A stretch of DNA of 64,000 nucleotides from Sipunculus nudus (Eukaryota; Annelida; Sipuncula; Golfingiida; Sipunculidae): NCBI GenBank assembly GCA_026874595.1, contig CM049313.1, forward strand, positions 13,513,508-13,577,507, given 5' to 3'. Position numbers and translations under genes: made by a program. Position 1 is the stretch's first letter; every line of letters begins with the position of its first letter. The notes below the pieces were generated by a model, which was not told the origin of the DNA, searched no databases, and saw only the letters and a program-made list of their open reading frames with translations. Shown piece by piece: positions 1 through 9,260 of the stretch.

Positions 1-717
1 ATCAAACCCAAGGAGAGCGTGACTGTGAGTGAAACTTGTTTTCAATAAATTTGATACATTTATAACATATGCCGGTGAAAATACCAAGGCATGTATAATA
101 TCGTACGTTAACATATTATACCCAAGGAGACTATGAGTGAAGCTTTTATACATAAATAAAGGTGCAGGTTTAAAGGGATCAGTTTCTGTCTGGACCAATC
201 AGGGATTGTTCCAGACCGAATCCCGATCGGGATCTGGTCTGGACCAATTGCCGATTGGTCCAGACCAGATGCAAATCGGGATTTGGTCGGCCTAAACCCC
301 GATTAAACTTTTGGGAAAGAGATTGAGTCACGACCAGATCCCGATTGGGGTTAAGGCCAGACTGAATCCCAATCAGGGTTTGGTCTTGACCAATCAGGAA
401 ATGGTCCAGCCCAGATTCCGATGGAGATTTGGTCTGGACCAATTCCCGATTGGTCTGGACCAATTGGTGATTGGTCCAGACCAGATCCCGATCGGGATTT
501 GGTCAGGCCTAAACCCTGATTGGGATCTGGTCTCGACAAGGGTTGGACCAGACCCCGAATGGGGTTTAGGCAGGACCAATTCCTGATAGGGATTTGGTCT
601 AGACCAATCACCGATTGGTCCAGATCGGGATCTGGGCCTTGACATATATATATGTATATTACTCCTTGTAACAAAAATTAATATACTGAACATGTTGATT
701 GTGCTGTATTTATTTAG
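1..717 (+). other. Lamin intron (5' part outside window)
   Basis: Non-coding sequence upstream of the first visible lamin exon. It ends in a splice acceptor with the tract TGTATTTATTTAG at 705-717. Most of it is the satellite at 176-642. A short motif, CCCAAGGAGA followed by GTGAGTGAA or a close variant, occurs at the left edge and again near 121, so there is also a small local duplication. The upstream lamin exons (coiled-coil rod and first part of the tail domain) lie left of the window. Confidence 0.7.
176..642. repeat. Quasi-palindromic satellite in lamin intron
   Basis: The block is built from interleaved, mostly self-complementary words: GGTCCAGACC, GACCAATC.GATTGGTC and ATCCCGATCGGGAT, repeated in both orientations with no fixed period. 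Because the words read alike on both strands, overlapping reading frames of 90-118 codons appear on both strands. They are all low-complexity shuffles of GLDQ/PIG/SGLNP and are not genes. A single strand could form many alternative hairpins. Confidence 0.85.
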
Positions 718-834
718 GTGTGGAGCTCTGACTCTGAACAAGCCCACCACCCACCAGACAACCTGGTCATGAAGAACCAGAAATGGAACACTGCCGATGA
801 GATGAGGACCAGTCTAGTTAACGGGGATGGAGAG
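718..834 (+). CDS. LMNB: B-type lamin, exon coding the end of the lamin tail Ig-fold
   Basis: A 117-nt exon (39 codons, phase 0 at both ends) between an AG acceptor (716-717) and the donor GAG|GTGAGC (835). It encodes a segment starting VWSSDSEQ, then HHPPDNLVMKNQKWNTADEM and RTSLVNGDGE. This matches the C-terminal strands of the lamin tail domain, where vertebrate lamins read VW....SPPTDLVWK.Q..W......LRT.L.N..GEEV. Lamins are nuclear intermediate filament proteins that form the meshwork under the inner nuclear membrane; this domain is the Ig-fold that binds partners. The reading runs directly into EVAFM in the next exon, completing the conserved GEEVA motif across the splice junction. Family assignment rests on the three exons together. 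Confidence 0.88.
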
Positions 835-1536
835 GTGAGCACAGCCATGTAATGTTCATGCAGGACACCTGAAGGTCATTGAATCCTAGAACAGGGACAT
901 CTCATGTATAACACATGTGAAAACTGTCACTTACTAGTGTAGCGTTTACATAAATATTATTATGGTTAGACAATTGTAGTATTTATGGCTTTATTAATTG
1001 CTAGTGTCGCTGTATCAACCTAACTAGCATATTGTCCGTTCATTACTTGAAGATGAGTTTAGTTTAATTGCAAATAGGATGGACCTGCAAGTTCATCCAC
1101 TGGATAAAGTGGCATAGTGACTGATAGATGGTGCTGAGGTAGACCTTTTGGCAAAATAATGTAAAATGTTTCATGATATATCAGAAAATGTACAAAATAC
1201 CCCACTTAAGACACACTTTGCATTGTTCTTGGCATTTCAAGACAAAAAACTGCCATTTCTAAGGTGTGGCCCCAAATGAGATTCCTGAATGCCACCACAG
1301 TCATTTATAATATAAATATCACTGCAGAGGGTTACTGGTAGCATGTGTCACAGTATGAAAATATTGTCTCTGCAGCAGCTGGTAGCTTCCTCACTCTGAC
1401 ACTGTAATGGCAGAGCTTGATGTGTATCATCATTCTTATTCTGTGTCACTGCTGGACATGGCATACATGTGTTGTGACTTTTTGGTTATTTCTGGGGTTA
1501 GCATGTTTGACTGTTATGACTTTTTGATTCTTTCAG
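835..1536 (+). other. Lamin intron
   Basis: A 702-bp intron with GT..AG borders (GTGAGC at 835; TTTTTGATTCTTTCAG ending at 1536). Nothing else recognised inside. The short frame opening at 1407 lies mostly in this intron and has no recognisable product. Confidence 0.7.
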
Positions 1537-1656
1537 GAGGTAGCATTCATGGAAATGAAGAAGGAACAATCTTATGTGGCCAGGAGTTATCATGTTCACT
1601 CCTCAGAGGATCTGGAAACTGACGAGGTGGGCAACGAAGAACTCTTTCACCAACAG
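1537..1656 (+). CDS. LMNB: B-type lamin, acidic tail exon ending ELFHQQ
   Basis: A 120-nt exon (40 codons, phase 0). It begins EVAFMEMKKEQ, finishing the GEEVA motif of the tail Ig-fold, and passes through an acidic linker (SSEDLETDEVGNE) to ELFHQQ. ELFHQQ is a signature of the far C-terminus of B-type lamins, where vertebrate forms read LFHQQG or LFHQQGD before the CaaX box. The donor is CAG|GTCCCG, with weak positions +3 to +6. A better-looking donor, GAG|GTGGGC at 1627, would delete the conserved NEELFHQQ, so I prefer 1656. Without splicing, the frame continues 32 codons to a stop at 1753-1755 and would give a lamin tail lacking the CaaX box. Confidence 0.88.
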
Positions 1657-3200
1657 GTCCCGGTTCCTTACTCAACTACATGGCTGTTAACTTGTCACAG
1701 AACAGTAGTCATGTTGTATAAACCTATTACCATGACAACACTTTCATCTTACTGAAATTTAGGATTCCAAAGGACCTTTTGAGTTTTTAAATACTTTGAT
1801 CCTACTTGCTAGTCTTGAAAATCTAAAGCGTTAGAGGTTTTATCGGCTCAGGTGCTGGAACATCATAGAATTCTTTGCTGGACACTTTAAACCATTTACT
1901 TGTGCTGTACATTTGATAAAAACATTCACTTGTGCTGTGTACATTTGATAAAATCATTCAAACATGCAGTACATTGATAAAAACATTCACTTGTGCAGTA
2001 CATTTGATAGAAATATTCACTTGTGCAGTATGTTTGATAAAAATATTCACTAGTGCAGTACATTTGATAAAAACATTAACTTGTGCAGTACATTTAATAA
2101 AAACATTCACTAGTGCAGTATATTTGATAAATACATTCACTTGTGCTGTACCTTTGATAAAAATATTCATTTGTGCTGTACATTTGATAAAAACATTCAC
2201 CTGTGCAGTACATTTGATAAAAACATTCACTTGTGTAGTACATTTGATAAAAACATTCATTGTGCAGTACATTTGATAAAAATATACACTTGTGCGTTCA
2301 ATAAAAACATTAATTTATGCTCATATTTTACATATCACATTTTCCTCTGATAAAGTTATTCTTATTATTAAAGTTATTTGGTGTTATGAATTGGATCATA
2401 TTTTCACTGACTTTGCAGTATGTTTTGCTGTAAAAACAGTGGTCAGTCTGTTATAGATTGTCTCATCCTAAAAGCAAACCCACAAGCTGTTTGGCTGTGG
2501 TGGTTTTGTAATACAGCAACCAGGGTTCAGCATTTATGGTTAACAACTAGACGGGGGCAAGTTCCAGAAAATGGTTATAGGTTAGACAAAAGTCTGCTCC
2601 AACATAAACCTTTACCCAGAGTCCTGAATATAAAGTAATCTTCAGGTAGCCATTTTCTTTCTGGGAGAAATATCATAATAATACCCCTTAATCTTAACCT
2701 GTCCATTCTTTAATACAAATATGGTACTAAAGAGATATTATTAACAAACAGTCTGTTGAACCTATTTATTGTCTAAAGTAATATCAAATGTGCAACACAA
2801 TTAAGTGCAATACTTTTGTGTTCATGGCTGCAATCCGTGACATTTGCAGGGCAAAAAATATTAATGTATGACAAGTAAAAACTAGTTGTTACATGCCCAG
2901 GTAGGAAAGTTCTTTCAGAAGTTAATGTCAAGGCTTGGTACATACTAATGTACATACAATACATGCTTGCTTCTTAGTTTCATCCTGTTCATTTCAATTT
3001 CTGCAGAAACATTGAAGATATGTTGAACTGGAAATACATTGATATAATCATCCTGTAATTTGGAATTCAGGGGAAAAATCAAAGAATTTGTCTACACAAA
3101 CTTCTTTGAACTCTATATATATTATATAGTCAAGTTCATTTAAAGTTTGTATGAAGACCAACAGTACACTGAGTGTTAACTGTTATTCTTATCTTTTCAG
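1657..3200 (+). other. Last lamin intron
   Basis: A 1,544-bp intron, from the weak donor GTCCCG to a strong acceptor (TTATTCTTATCTTTTCAG ending at 3200). It contains the 30-bp minisatellite at 1892-2313; otherwise nothing recognised. Confidence 0.7.
1892..2313. repeat. 30-bp minisatellite, about 14 copies
   Basis: Unit approximates CTTGTGCAGTACATTTGATA followed by AAAACATTCA. Copies differ by single substitutions and a few short deletions, mostly at the right end. The unit length is a multiple of three and lacks stops in some frames, so spurious frames of about 70-115 codons with a 10-residue period (CAVHLIKTFT on +; KCTAQVNVFI on -) arise on both strands. It lies wholly inside the last lamin intron. 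Confidence 0.95.
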
Positions 3201-3242
3201 GGGGACATGTCACGTCGTGAAGAGAAGTGTGCCATCATGTGA
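3201..3242 (+). CDS. LMNB: B-type lamin, terminal exon with CaaX box CAIM
   Basis: Fourteen codons including the stop: GDMSRREEKCAIM. Joined in phase to the previous exon it reads HQQ|GD, the residue order seen in vertebrate lamin B2 (HQQGD) and close to lamin B1 (HQQG). The last four residues, CAIM, are the farnesylation CaaX box and are identical to vertebrate lamin B1. In lamins the cysteine is farnesylated, the last three residues are removed and the cysteine is methylated, anchoring the protein at the inner nuclear membrane. A basic stretch (SRREEK) precedes the box. Strong acceptor CTTTTCAG|GG. This tiny exon decides whether the protein is membrane-anchored. Confidence 0.9.
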   Translation, partial: GDMSRREEKCAIM

Positions 3243-4216
3243 AGTGATCAAAGATAAGTTGTCCGTTGAGGTGATCGCAGAAACGCTGACCGTCGATACT
3301 TAAGCAGCAATCATTGTCTGTCCTTTCCCCCTGCACACTAAACATGTTATAACCAAACAAATTCAGGGGACGAAGAGGTGCCTATGTGTAGACTACTCAC
3401 CGTGTAGACATATATTTTTGTATACATCTAATGTAGTGGCTTTTTTTGTCCGTGTTTTGTTAACTTGTCTATAGGGATGAGCTTAACCTCAGAGAAGTAT
3501 TGTTGAAATGGAGAATCGTGTTGTACAGATGGGAAAAGTAATTTCCTAATGCTTGTTTGCTGCAGATTAGTAAATTTTAATGATTTTGAAAGTGATCAGA
3601 GCTTGTACTGCACAAATGATTAAGAAGATAGCATTATAATTATAAAAGTGGCACTTTAACAGATGATGATGGTATTTCTCTCTTAATTGGCTGTGTTTGT
3701 GAAGGATTTTATTACGATCATGAAGGGAAACTTTCTTCTTGTACACTTTCTAATGTTATTTCGTGAAGAAAGTTTTCCAGTGATCATGCATAAGTCGCTT
3801 GTTCTAAATCTTTATACCAGTACATGGATAATAGTTAGTTTACTGCGTTATGTAACTGAGCTGGCCTCGCCTAGTTCCTTGTGATGTTAGATCAATATTA
3901 TAAATCATTATATTTAATCATATGCATTAGGATGGTTGCAGATGATGTTCCAAGGAACAAACTCATTTTATAGACAGTATTTGAAATAGGTTGATTGTCA
4001 TGTTATGGTGTTTTAAATCTGAATACTGTTATACCTTTCTACACATGACAATGTTGTGATCTGAAACGAATGGCCAAACACACCTTAAGTTCCATTAGAA
4101 GAGATTAATAGCTGTTGGTTAAAGTCAGATGATTACATAGCTGATGATTCATAGTGTACATAGCTAGTGCAGACATATTTACTGTGTAAAATACAGTAAT
4201 TTGTAGACGTAATAAA
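3243..4216 (+). other. Probable lamin 3' UTR
   Basis: AT-rich sequence after the lamin stop with no coding frame of note. The first canonical poly(A) signal on the + strand that I find is AATAAA at 4211-4216; the next, at 4702, lies at the edge of a MITE. The 3' end is therefore placed just after 4216, by inference only. Confidence 0.45.
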
Positions 4217-4271
4217 AAACACAGCAATACCTCCTGCATATATTGTTTGTCACCATGTCTTGCTGTTACTA

Positions 4272-4700
4272 AAGGGGCCCAATCACCTATCTGACTGTTA
4301 TAAACTAAAGGTAATCCCTTGGAGCTTTCATAAAGATAGGCCAGAAAATGTGAATATCACTGCTGACAGTATAGTGATATGGTTTGTTTATTTTAATCTG
4401 TTTATAATATGTGGGGGCCCGCCAAAATAATCAAAGGCATCTGGCAGCAAGTCCTATAAACCAGAGCGTTGCAAATGGTATTTTGCAACAGGTGACTTTC
4501 TACCTCTGCAAATATGCAACCTACCACCTAAGAGTACAAGTATTTACCGATTGTACATGTTGTTGATAAACAAGTTTACACATATAAGCTTTTATAAGAA
4601 CTTTTCACAACCAAAATTACCCTTAGACCATTAACATATACACAGAGGAAGCCAGAAATCACATATATCCCTTTTCAAAAGGTAGGTGATTGGGCACCTT
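4272..4700. mobile_element. 429-bp MITE, TA-flanked (Tc1/mariner-like)
   Basis: Terminal inverted repeats of about 18 bp: AAGGGGCCCAATCACCTA at the left end and the complement of AAGGTGCCCAATCACCTA at the right end. Each end is bordered by TA (4270-4271 and 4701-4702), the target duplication of the Tc1/mariner superfamily. The interior has no reading frame, so it would depend on a transposase supplied elsewhere. Superfamily is inferred only from the TA border. Confidence 0.75.
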
Positions 4701-4702
4701 TA

Positions 4703-5688
4703 ATAAATCTTGCACTGCAGGCTCCTTGGAAAAAGATGAGAATAATGCCTGATTCACTCTGTTTATCTAGGTCACAAAAGCAAATTTGTGTAAATTCTCA
4801 CAAAAGTTCAGAAAGTTTGAATTGAGTCAATATACTGGTTTTCAGGTTACAGGGGTACTTCAATATCAATAATTTGTTAAAATTACGAGATTATAAATGA
4901 GCAGAGAGGCAGCAATATTTTATAAAGTATTTGGTAATTTTATTGTAATTAGCTGATGCTTTGTGTGGCACAGGCTGATATGATAGATACGCATTACGAC
5001 ATCGCCATATGCATGAAAAGCGGTTGTAGATTCTCTGATAGTGCTCATACTTGTGATATCCTTTCAGCTCATAAGGTTTGTCTGTTAGTTTGCTAATCTG
5101 TTGCTTGTGTGGCCTGTAGGAGTGCCACCTTGCAGCTGTGGTTTGTTTTCCTTATCCTTCTTAATATAATATATAGCATCTTTTAACCTTTAGATAAGAA
5201 GAGCTAGAGAATAGTCAAATGAAAAATTTACCATGAAGTAAAAATGTAATAATTTAATTAAGAGATATATTGATAAGGACTCGTTGTTCAACTGTTATGG
5301 TAAAGGTTGTGTCGGCCACCAGTTTAAATAGAGAAGATAGGAAATTAAAATGGCTAAATTCTTAATATAAATATGTTTTCAGTAAATTACAGTAGAGGAA
5401 AAGGCACATTCATAATAATACTTTATAGCAGTCTGTGGTAATTACTTTCATTATTAAGGAAAAGACAACTACAGATCTATGTAAACCTCTGATCAGAAAG
5501 TCAAGAATATGGCACTGCCTGATTGAAAAAATGTTCTAATAAGTTTTAATAATTAAGTGTTGAAACTGCCATATAACAATATATATGTATATTCTATAGT
5601 GAAAACAGAAGTCAAAGGTGTAAAATGAAGGGCAGTTGATAAAACATGGTGCTTGTAAAGCGCACAAGAATACTTGGTCATTAGGCTA
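4703..5688. other. Gene-free AT-rich stretch
   Basis: No coding frame, RNA gene or repeat structure recognised. Confidence 0.5.
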
Positions 5689-6021
5689 AAAAAAAAAAAA
5701 AAAAAGTATGGTTCTCAGGCACCATGCACGTCAATTTTAACCCCCCCCCCCCCCGCATAAAAATGTTTGATCTTGATTTTCAATAGAAACTTACCAAATT
5801 TGAGCTTCAGCCATTAGAACATTTCTTAAAGAAGATAAAATAGTACAATTTTGACCACGATTTCCTTTTGTTTTGTAGTACTTTGACCTGTCTAGGAAAA
5901 CAAATATTTTATTATCATGCTTTTCCATGGTCAAAGTACATTTTTATTGAAACGTACAAAAAAATCACTTTCACACTCTATTCTGGAAAAAAAGTGCCTG
6001 AGAACCATACTGTTTTTCCCT
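5689..6021. mobile_element. 333-bp MITE, copy 1 of a two-copy family
   Basis: Inner terminal inverted repeat AGTATGGTTCTCAGGCAC (5705-5722) with its exact complement at 5994-6011. Beyond it are an A-run on the left and a T-rich run on the right, then TA on both sides (5687-5688, 6022-6023). A second internal pair (GTACTTTGACC near 5878, GGTCAAAGTAC near 5930) makes a nested hairpin. A C-tract at 5741-5754 interrupts the left half. The diverged copy at 46518-46856 shares the ends and the interior order, which confirms a real element. Confidence 0.8.
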
Positions 6022-6161
6022 TAATATTAATATTTATTCTGTAATATTTAATCTGATGTTTAGCCAGCTAACCATTCTTTTATTTTCTGCTTTATGATGA
6101 TCTTTGTTTTGATATTTTATACCGCTTTTAACCAGGATATACCGTGTATATCATAATTACG

Positions 6162-6461
6162 CTAGCTGCGGGTCGTGGAGAGCCAGTTAATTACAAATTC
6201 CTGTTGATCATATGCAATTTGGTTATCCGTCAGAATCTCATACTCTACAAGAGTCCCGGCTACAGCAGCTGGTTTTACCATCTTTTTGGTAATGAGGTGT
6301 ACCATCTTTACCGTTATGATACTGGCATTTTCTATCTCCTGGTCATTAAAAACATGAAATCCAAGTTCTGCTCTTGTTTTGTTTTCACCGCAAATGACTG
6401 GAAACATAGCTATGTTATTCAACTTTTCCCTGTCGTTATATGTGTCACGCTTTGCATCTTC
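6162..6461 (-). CDS. Possible coding exon, product not recognised
   Basis: On the minus strand an open frame of 99 codons runs from a possible acceptor (CACAGGCAG|GAAGATG at 6461) to TAG at 6162. The protein begins EDAKRDTYNDREK and continues through NNIAMFPVICGENKTRAELG to AYDQQEFVINWLSTTRS. Its composition is protein-like (mixed charge, no low complexity), unlike most frames nearby. There is no start codon at a sensible place, so it would be a last coding exon. The pyrimidine tract before the acceptor is weak and I see no partner exon. It could equally be a relic of a mobile element. Confidence 0.27.
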   Translation of the reverse strand, partial: EDAKRDTYNDREKLNNIAMFPVICGENKTRAELGFHVFNDQEIENASIITVKMVHLITKKMVKPAAVAGTLVEYEILTDNQIAYDQQEFVINWLSTTRS

Positions 6462-6607
6462 CTGCCTGTGAACTTCAAATTAAGAATGAAGGTGCCTTAT
6501 GGGTAGAATCTCCTTCCAAACCTAGAATTAAATCGCCTCAGTCATAGCTTGTCAACGGTTTAGCCTGTACCGGTGTATACTCTTCAGTCCTTGCCATTTA
6601 ACCTCCT

Positions 6608-6630
6608 GGGGGGGGGGGGGGGGGGGGGGG
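6608..6630. repeat. Homopolymer G tract, 23 bp
   Basis: Twenty-three consecutive G. Similar pure G or C tracts occur at 5741, 8177, 16082, 20158, 25560 and 40603. Such tracts are prone to length error in sequencing. Confidence 0.95.
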
Positions 6631-6712
6631 AAGCCTTAAAATTAAGCATGTAAAGACTATTCTACCAAAGATCTCTGATTTTGGTAAAGGTGTGCATGTC
6701 GACAAGCGACCG

Positions 6713-8110
6713 TGTATCCGCCAAAATCAGTGGAACGGGTGAAGTGAGGCATGGATTGAGTGAGGTGTGTTGCATATGGATTGAGTGAGGTGTGTTGCAT
6801 ATTAGCATGGATGTCTGCAGCCTAAATGTGTATGTAGGTTGCGCCACCTACCACAAATCCAGAAAGCTGTCAAAGTTGTATACATATGCAAAATTTTAGG
6901 CAGAAAAGTCAAACCACTACATGTATATGAGTGATTTTAGCCCATGGCAGACAAACAGACGCTGTGCAAAAATGGTTGCAGGTGGCCCCTAAAGACCTAT
7001 GTGAGATCTATACACATGCAAAATTTTGGCCCAATCAGTCAAACGGTTCCTGAGATATGAGCTTGTATGTCTGCAGCGTAAACTAGAATGTAGGTGGCGC
7101 CACCTGTCATAAAATCACGAAAGCTGTCCAGGATGTATAAACCTGCAAAATTTAAGGCATTTATATCAAACCACTACAGAGATATGAGTGATTTTAGCCC
7201 ACAGCAGACAAACAGACGCTGTGCAAAAATGGTTGCAGGTGGCCCCTCCAGTTTTGTGTATGATAAATATGAGATCTATACAGATGCAAATTTTTGGCCC
7301 AATCGTTCAAAGGCTTCCCGAGATATGAGCTTGGATGTCTGCAGCGTAAACTAGAATGTAAGTGGCGCCACCTGTCATAAAATCAAGAAAGCTGTCCAGG
7401 ATGTATAAAACTGCTAAATTTAAGGCAGATATGTCAGACCACTGCCGAGATATGTGATATTATCCCACGGCAGACAAACAGACGAACCCTGTGCAAAAAT
7501 GGTTGCAGGTAGAGCCACCAGTTTTGCGTATGATAAAGAGCTATGTGAGATCTATACACATGCAAAATTTTGGCCGAATCGGTCAAACGGTTCCCAAGAT
7601 ATGAGCATGGATGTCTGCAGTGTGAACGTGAATGTAGGTGGCGCCACCTGTCATAAAATCAAGAAAGCTATCCAGGATGTATACGCATGCCGAATTTCAG
7701 GTGAATTAGTCCATTCACTGCAGAGATATGAGTGATTTTAACCCAAGGCAGATGAACAGATGGACACTGTGCTAACATGGTTGCAGGTGGCGCCACCATT
7801 TTTTGTGTATGTTATAAAGCTATCCAAGGGCTACATTTGTACATTTTTTTTCCCTAATCGGTCAAACAGTTCCCGAGATATGTGGGTATATATGTGGAAA
7901 CAGACGCACAAATGGACGCTGGGCAGAAAGGATAGATCAGAGGTCAACGCAAATTAGTCAGGCACCAGTCACAAGTGACCCGATAATTGGTGTAAGTTTC
8001 GGAAAAATTGGTTAAGTAGTCTCAGAGGTTTTCTCCGGAAACGAACGCGGCGGCGGCGGAACCCGGTCAAAAACATTGTATCCGCAATACTTCGTTTTGG
8101 CGGATACAAT
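6713..8110. mobile_element. Tandem-core repeat element with terminal inverted motif
   Basis: Core of about four units of 255-276 bp. Each contains GGTGGCGCCACCTGTCATAA, GTCAAACGGTTCCCGAGATA and ATGTCTGCAGCGTAAAC; unit starts are near 6834, 7091, 7358 and 7634. The word TGTATCCGCCAAAA at 6713-6726 recurs inverted at 8095-8108. The right end also forms its own hairpin (ATTGTATCCGC 8075-8085 with GCGGATACAAT 8100-8110). Tandem cores flanked by unique ends are the known layout of Pearl-type elements of bivalves. Short frames inside the units (7094-7735) only reflect the repeats. Confidence 0.6.
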
Positions 8111-8159
8111 AATAATTAGACTAGCAATTCATCTTAATAACAACTGGTTTATCAGGGAT

Positions 8160-8900
8160 CAATTCACTTATAATGTCCCCCCCCCCCCCCCCCCCAGGGA
8201 GACGTTTTCAGTGCGGTCATCTGTAGGACATCTTGTGAACCAGACCACTTTTGAAAGGCTCCATATTTTACTTAAAAATTTAAAACACTGATGGTTCCCA
8301 CCAAAATCTCAGACGAGTTCGAAATCGGGTGACCTTGACCTTCATCTTCAAGGGCAAATCTGCCGAAAGGTTAAATTTTTTTCTGAGGATATCTTGGAAA
8401 CTCGATAACTTTTAAAGGGCTGCATATTTTCCTCCGAAATTTGAAACACTGATTGTCCAACCAAAATTTCGGAGAAGTTCGAAACCCGGTGACCTTTTCC
8501 TTCATCTTCAAGGTCAATCTGCCGAAATGTAAAATTTTTGAGTTATATTGTGAACATGATAACTTTTGAAGGGCTGCATATTTTCCTCTGAAATTGGACA
8601 TGAGAATGGTTCCTACCAAAATCTTGGACGAGGAATGAAACTCGGTGACCTTGACCTTCATCTTCAAGGTCAAATCTGCCGAAATTACAAATTATTGTGA
8701 AGCCCAAAACTTTTGAAGTATTTCACATTTTTAATTTGGTACATCAATTGTCCCTACTATGTTCTCGAAGGAGTTTGAAAACCGGTTACCTTGACCTACA
8801 TCTTCAAGGTCACTTATTATGTCCCCCCCCCCCCAGGGAGACATGTTTTCAGTGCGGTGGTCTGTAAGATAACTTGTGAACGAGATCACTTTTTGAAAGG
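8160..8900. repeat. Tandem repeat block, period about 155 bp
   Basis: Four to five diverged units, each holding ACTTTTGAAGGGCTGCATAT, a variant of ACCAAAATCTCGGACGAGTT and GTGACCTTGACCTTCATCTT with CAAGGTCA. The block is bracketed by similar segments: a C-tract followed by AGGGAGAC.TGTTTTCAGTGCGGT occurs near 8177 and again near 8824. Probably a second Pearl-like element or its fragment. The minus-strand frame at 8371-8673 is a by-product. Confidence 0.7.
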
Positions 8901-9069
8901 CTCCAAAATTTACCTACTATTTTGGACCATTGGGTGCTGATTAAGTAATAGTCTTATAGTTTTAGTGGGGCGGGTAAGTCCAAAATACCATAAGAAAAGT
9001 TCAAATGGTGATACAAGCATGAAATTTGGCAAGATTATTCTCAACACCCTCATGAACCAAAATCAACCT

Positions 9070-9260
9070 CTGGCCACCAAGGTTTCGGCCATTTTCTAAT
9101 ATGGCGGCCGATTTCCAATATGGCCGCCTGAAATTTGTGATTTTTTTTAAAAGGTGAACGACTCGTTCCAAATAAGGTTGGATAATTTCATTTTCCACTG
9201 TATCCTGACTATCAGGAATATAAACAACATCATATCATACATAAATTCCAAGATGGCGGC
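9070..9260. repeat. Dispersed ATGGCGGCC-type repeat
   Basis: Clustered variants of AATATGGCGGCCGATTTCC, ATATGGCCGCC and AAGATGGCGGCC in AT-rich sequence. I believe this word family is common in molluscan intergenic DNA; no element ends visible. Confidence 0.35.

Noticed and set aside
179-750. Four overlapping frames of 91-118 codons
   Set aside because: All translate the same self-complementary satellite; no start context or protein-like composition.
1627-1632. Alternative donor GAG|GTGGGC as the main lamin splice site
   Set aside because: Better consensus, but it would remove NEELFHQQ, which is conserved in B-type lamins directly before the CaaX exon.
1932-2350. Reading frames of 69-114 codons on both strands
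   Set aside because: Artefact of a 30-bp minisatellite inside the lamin intron.
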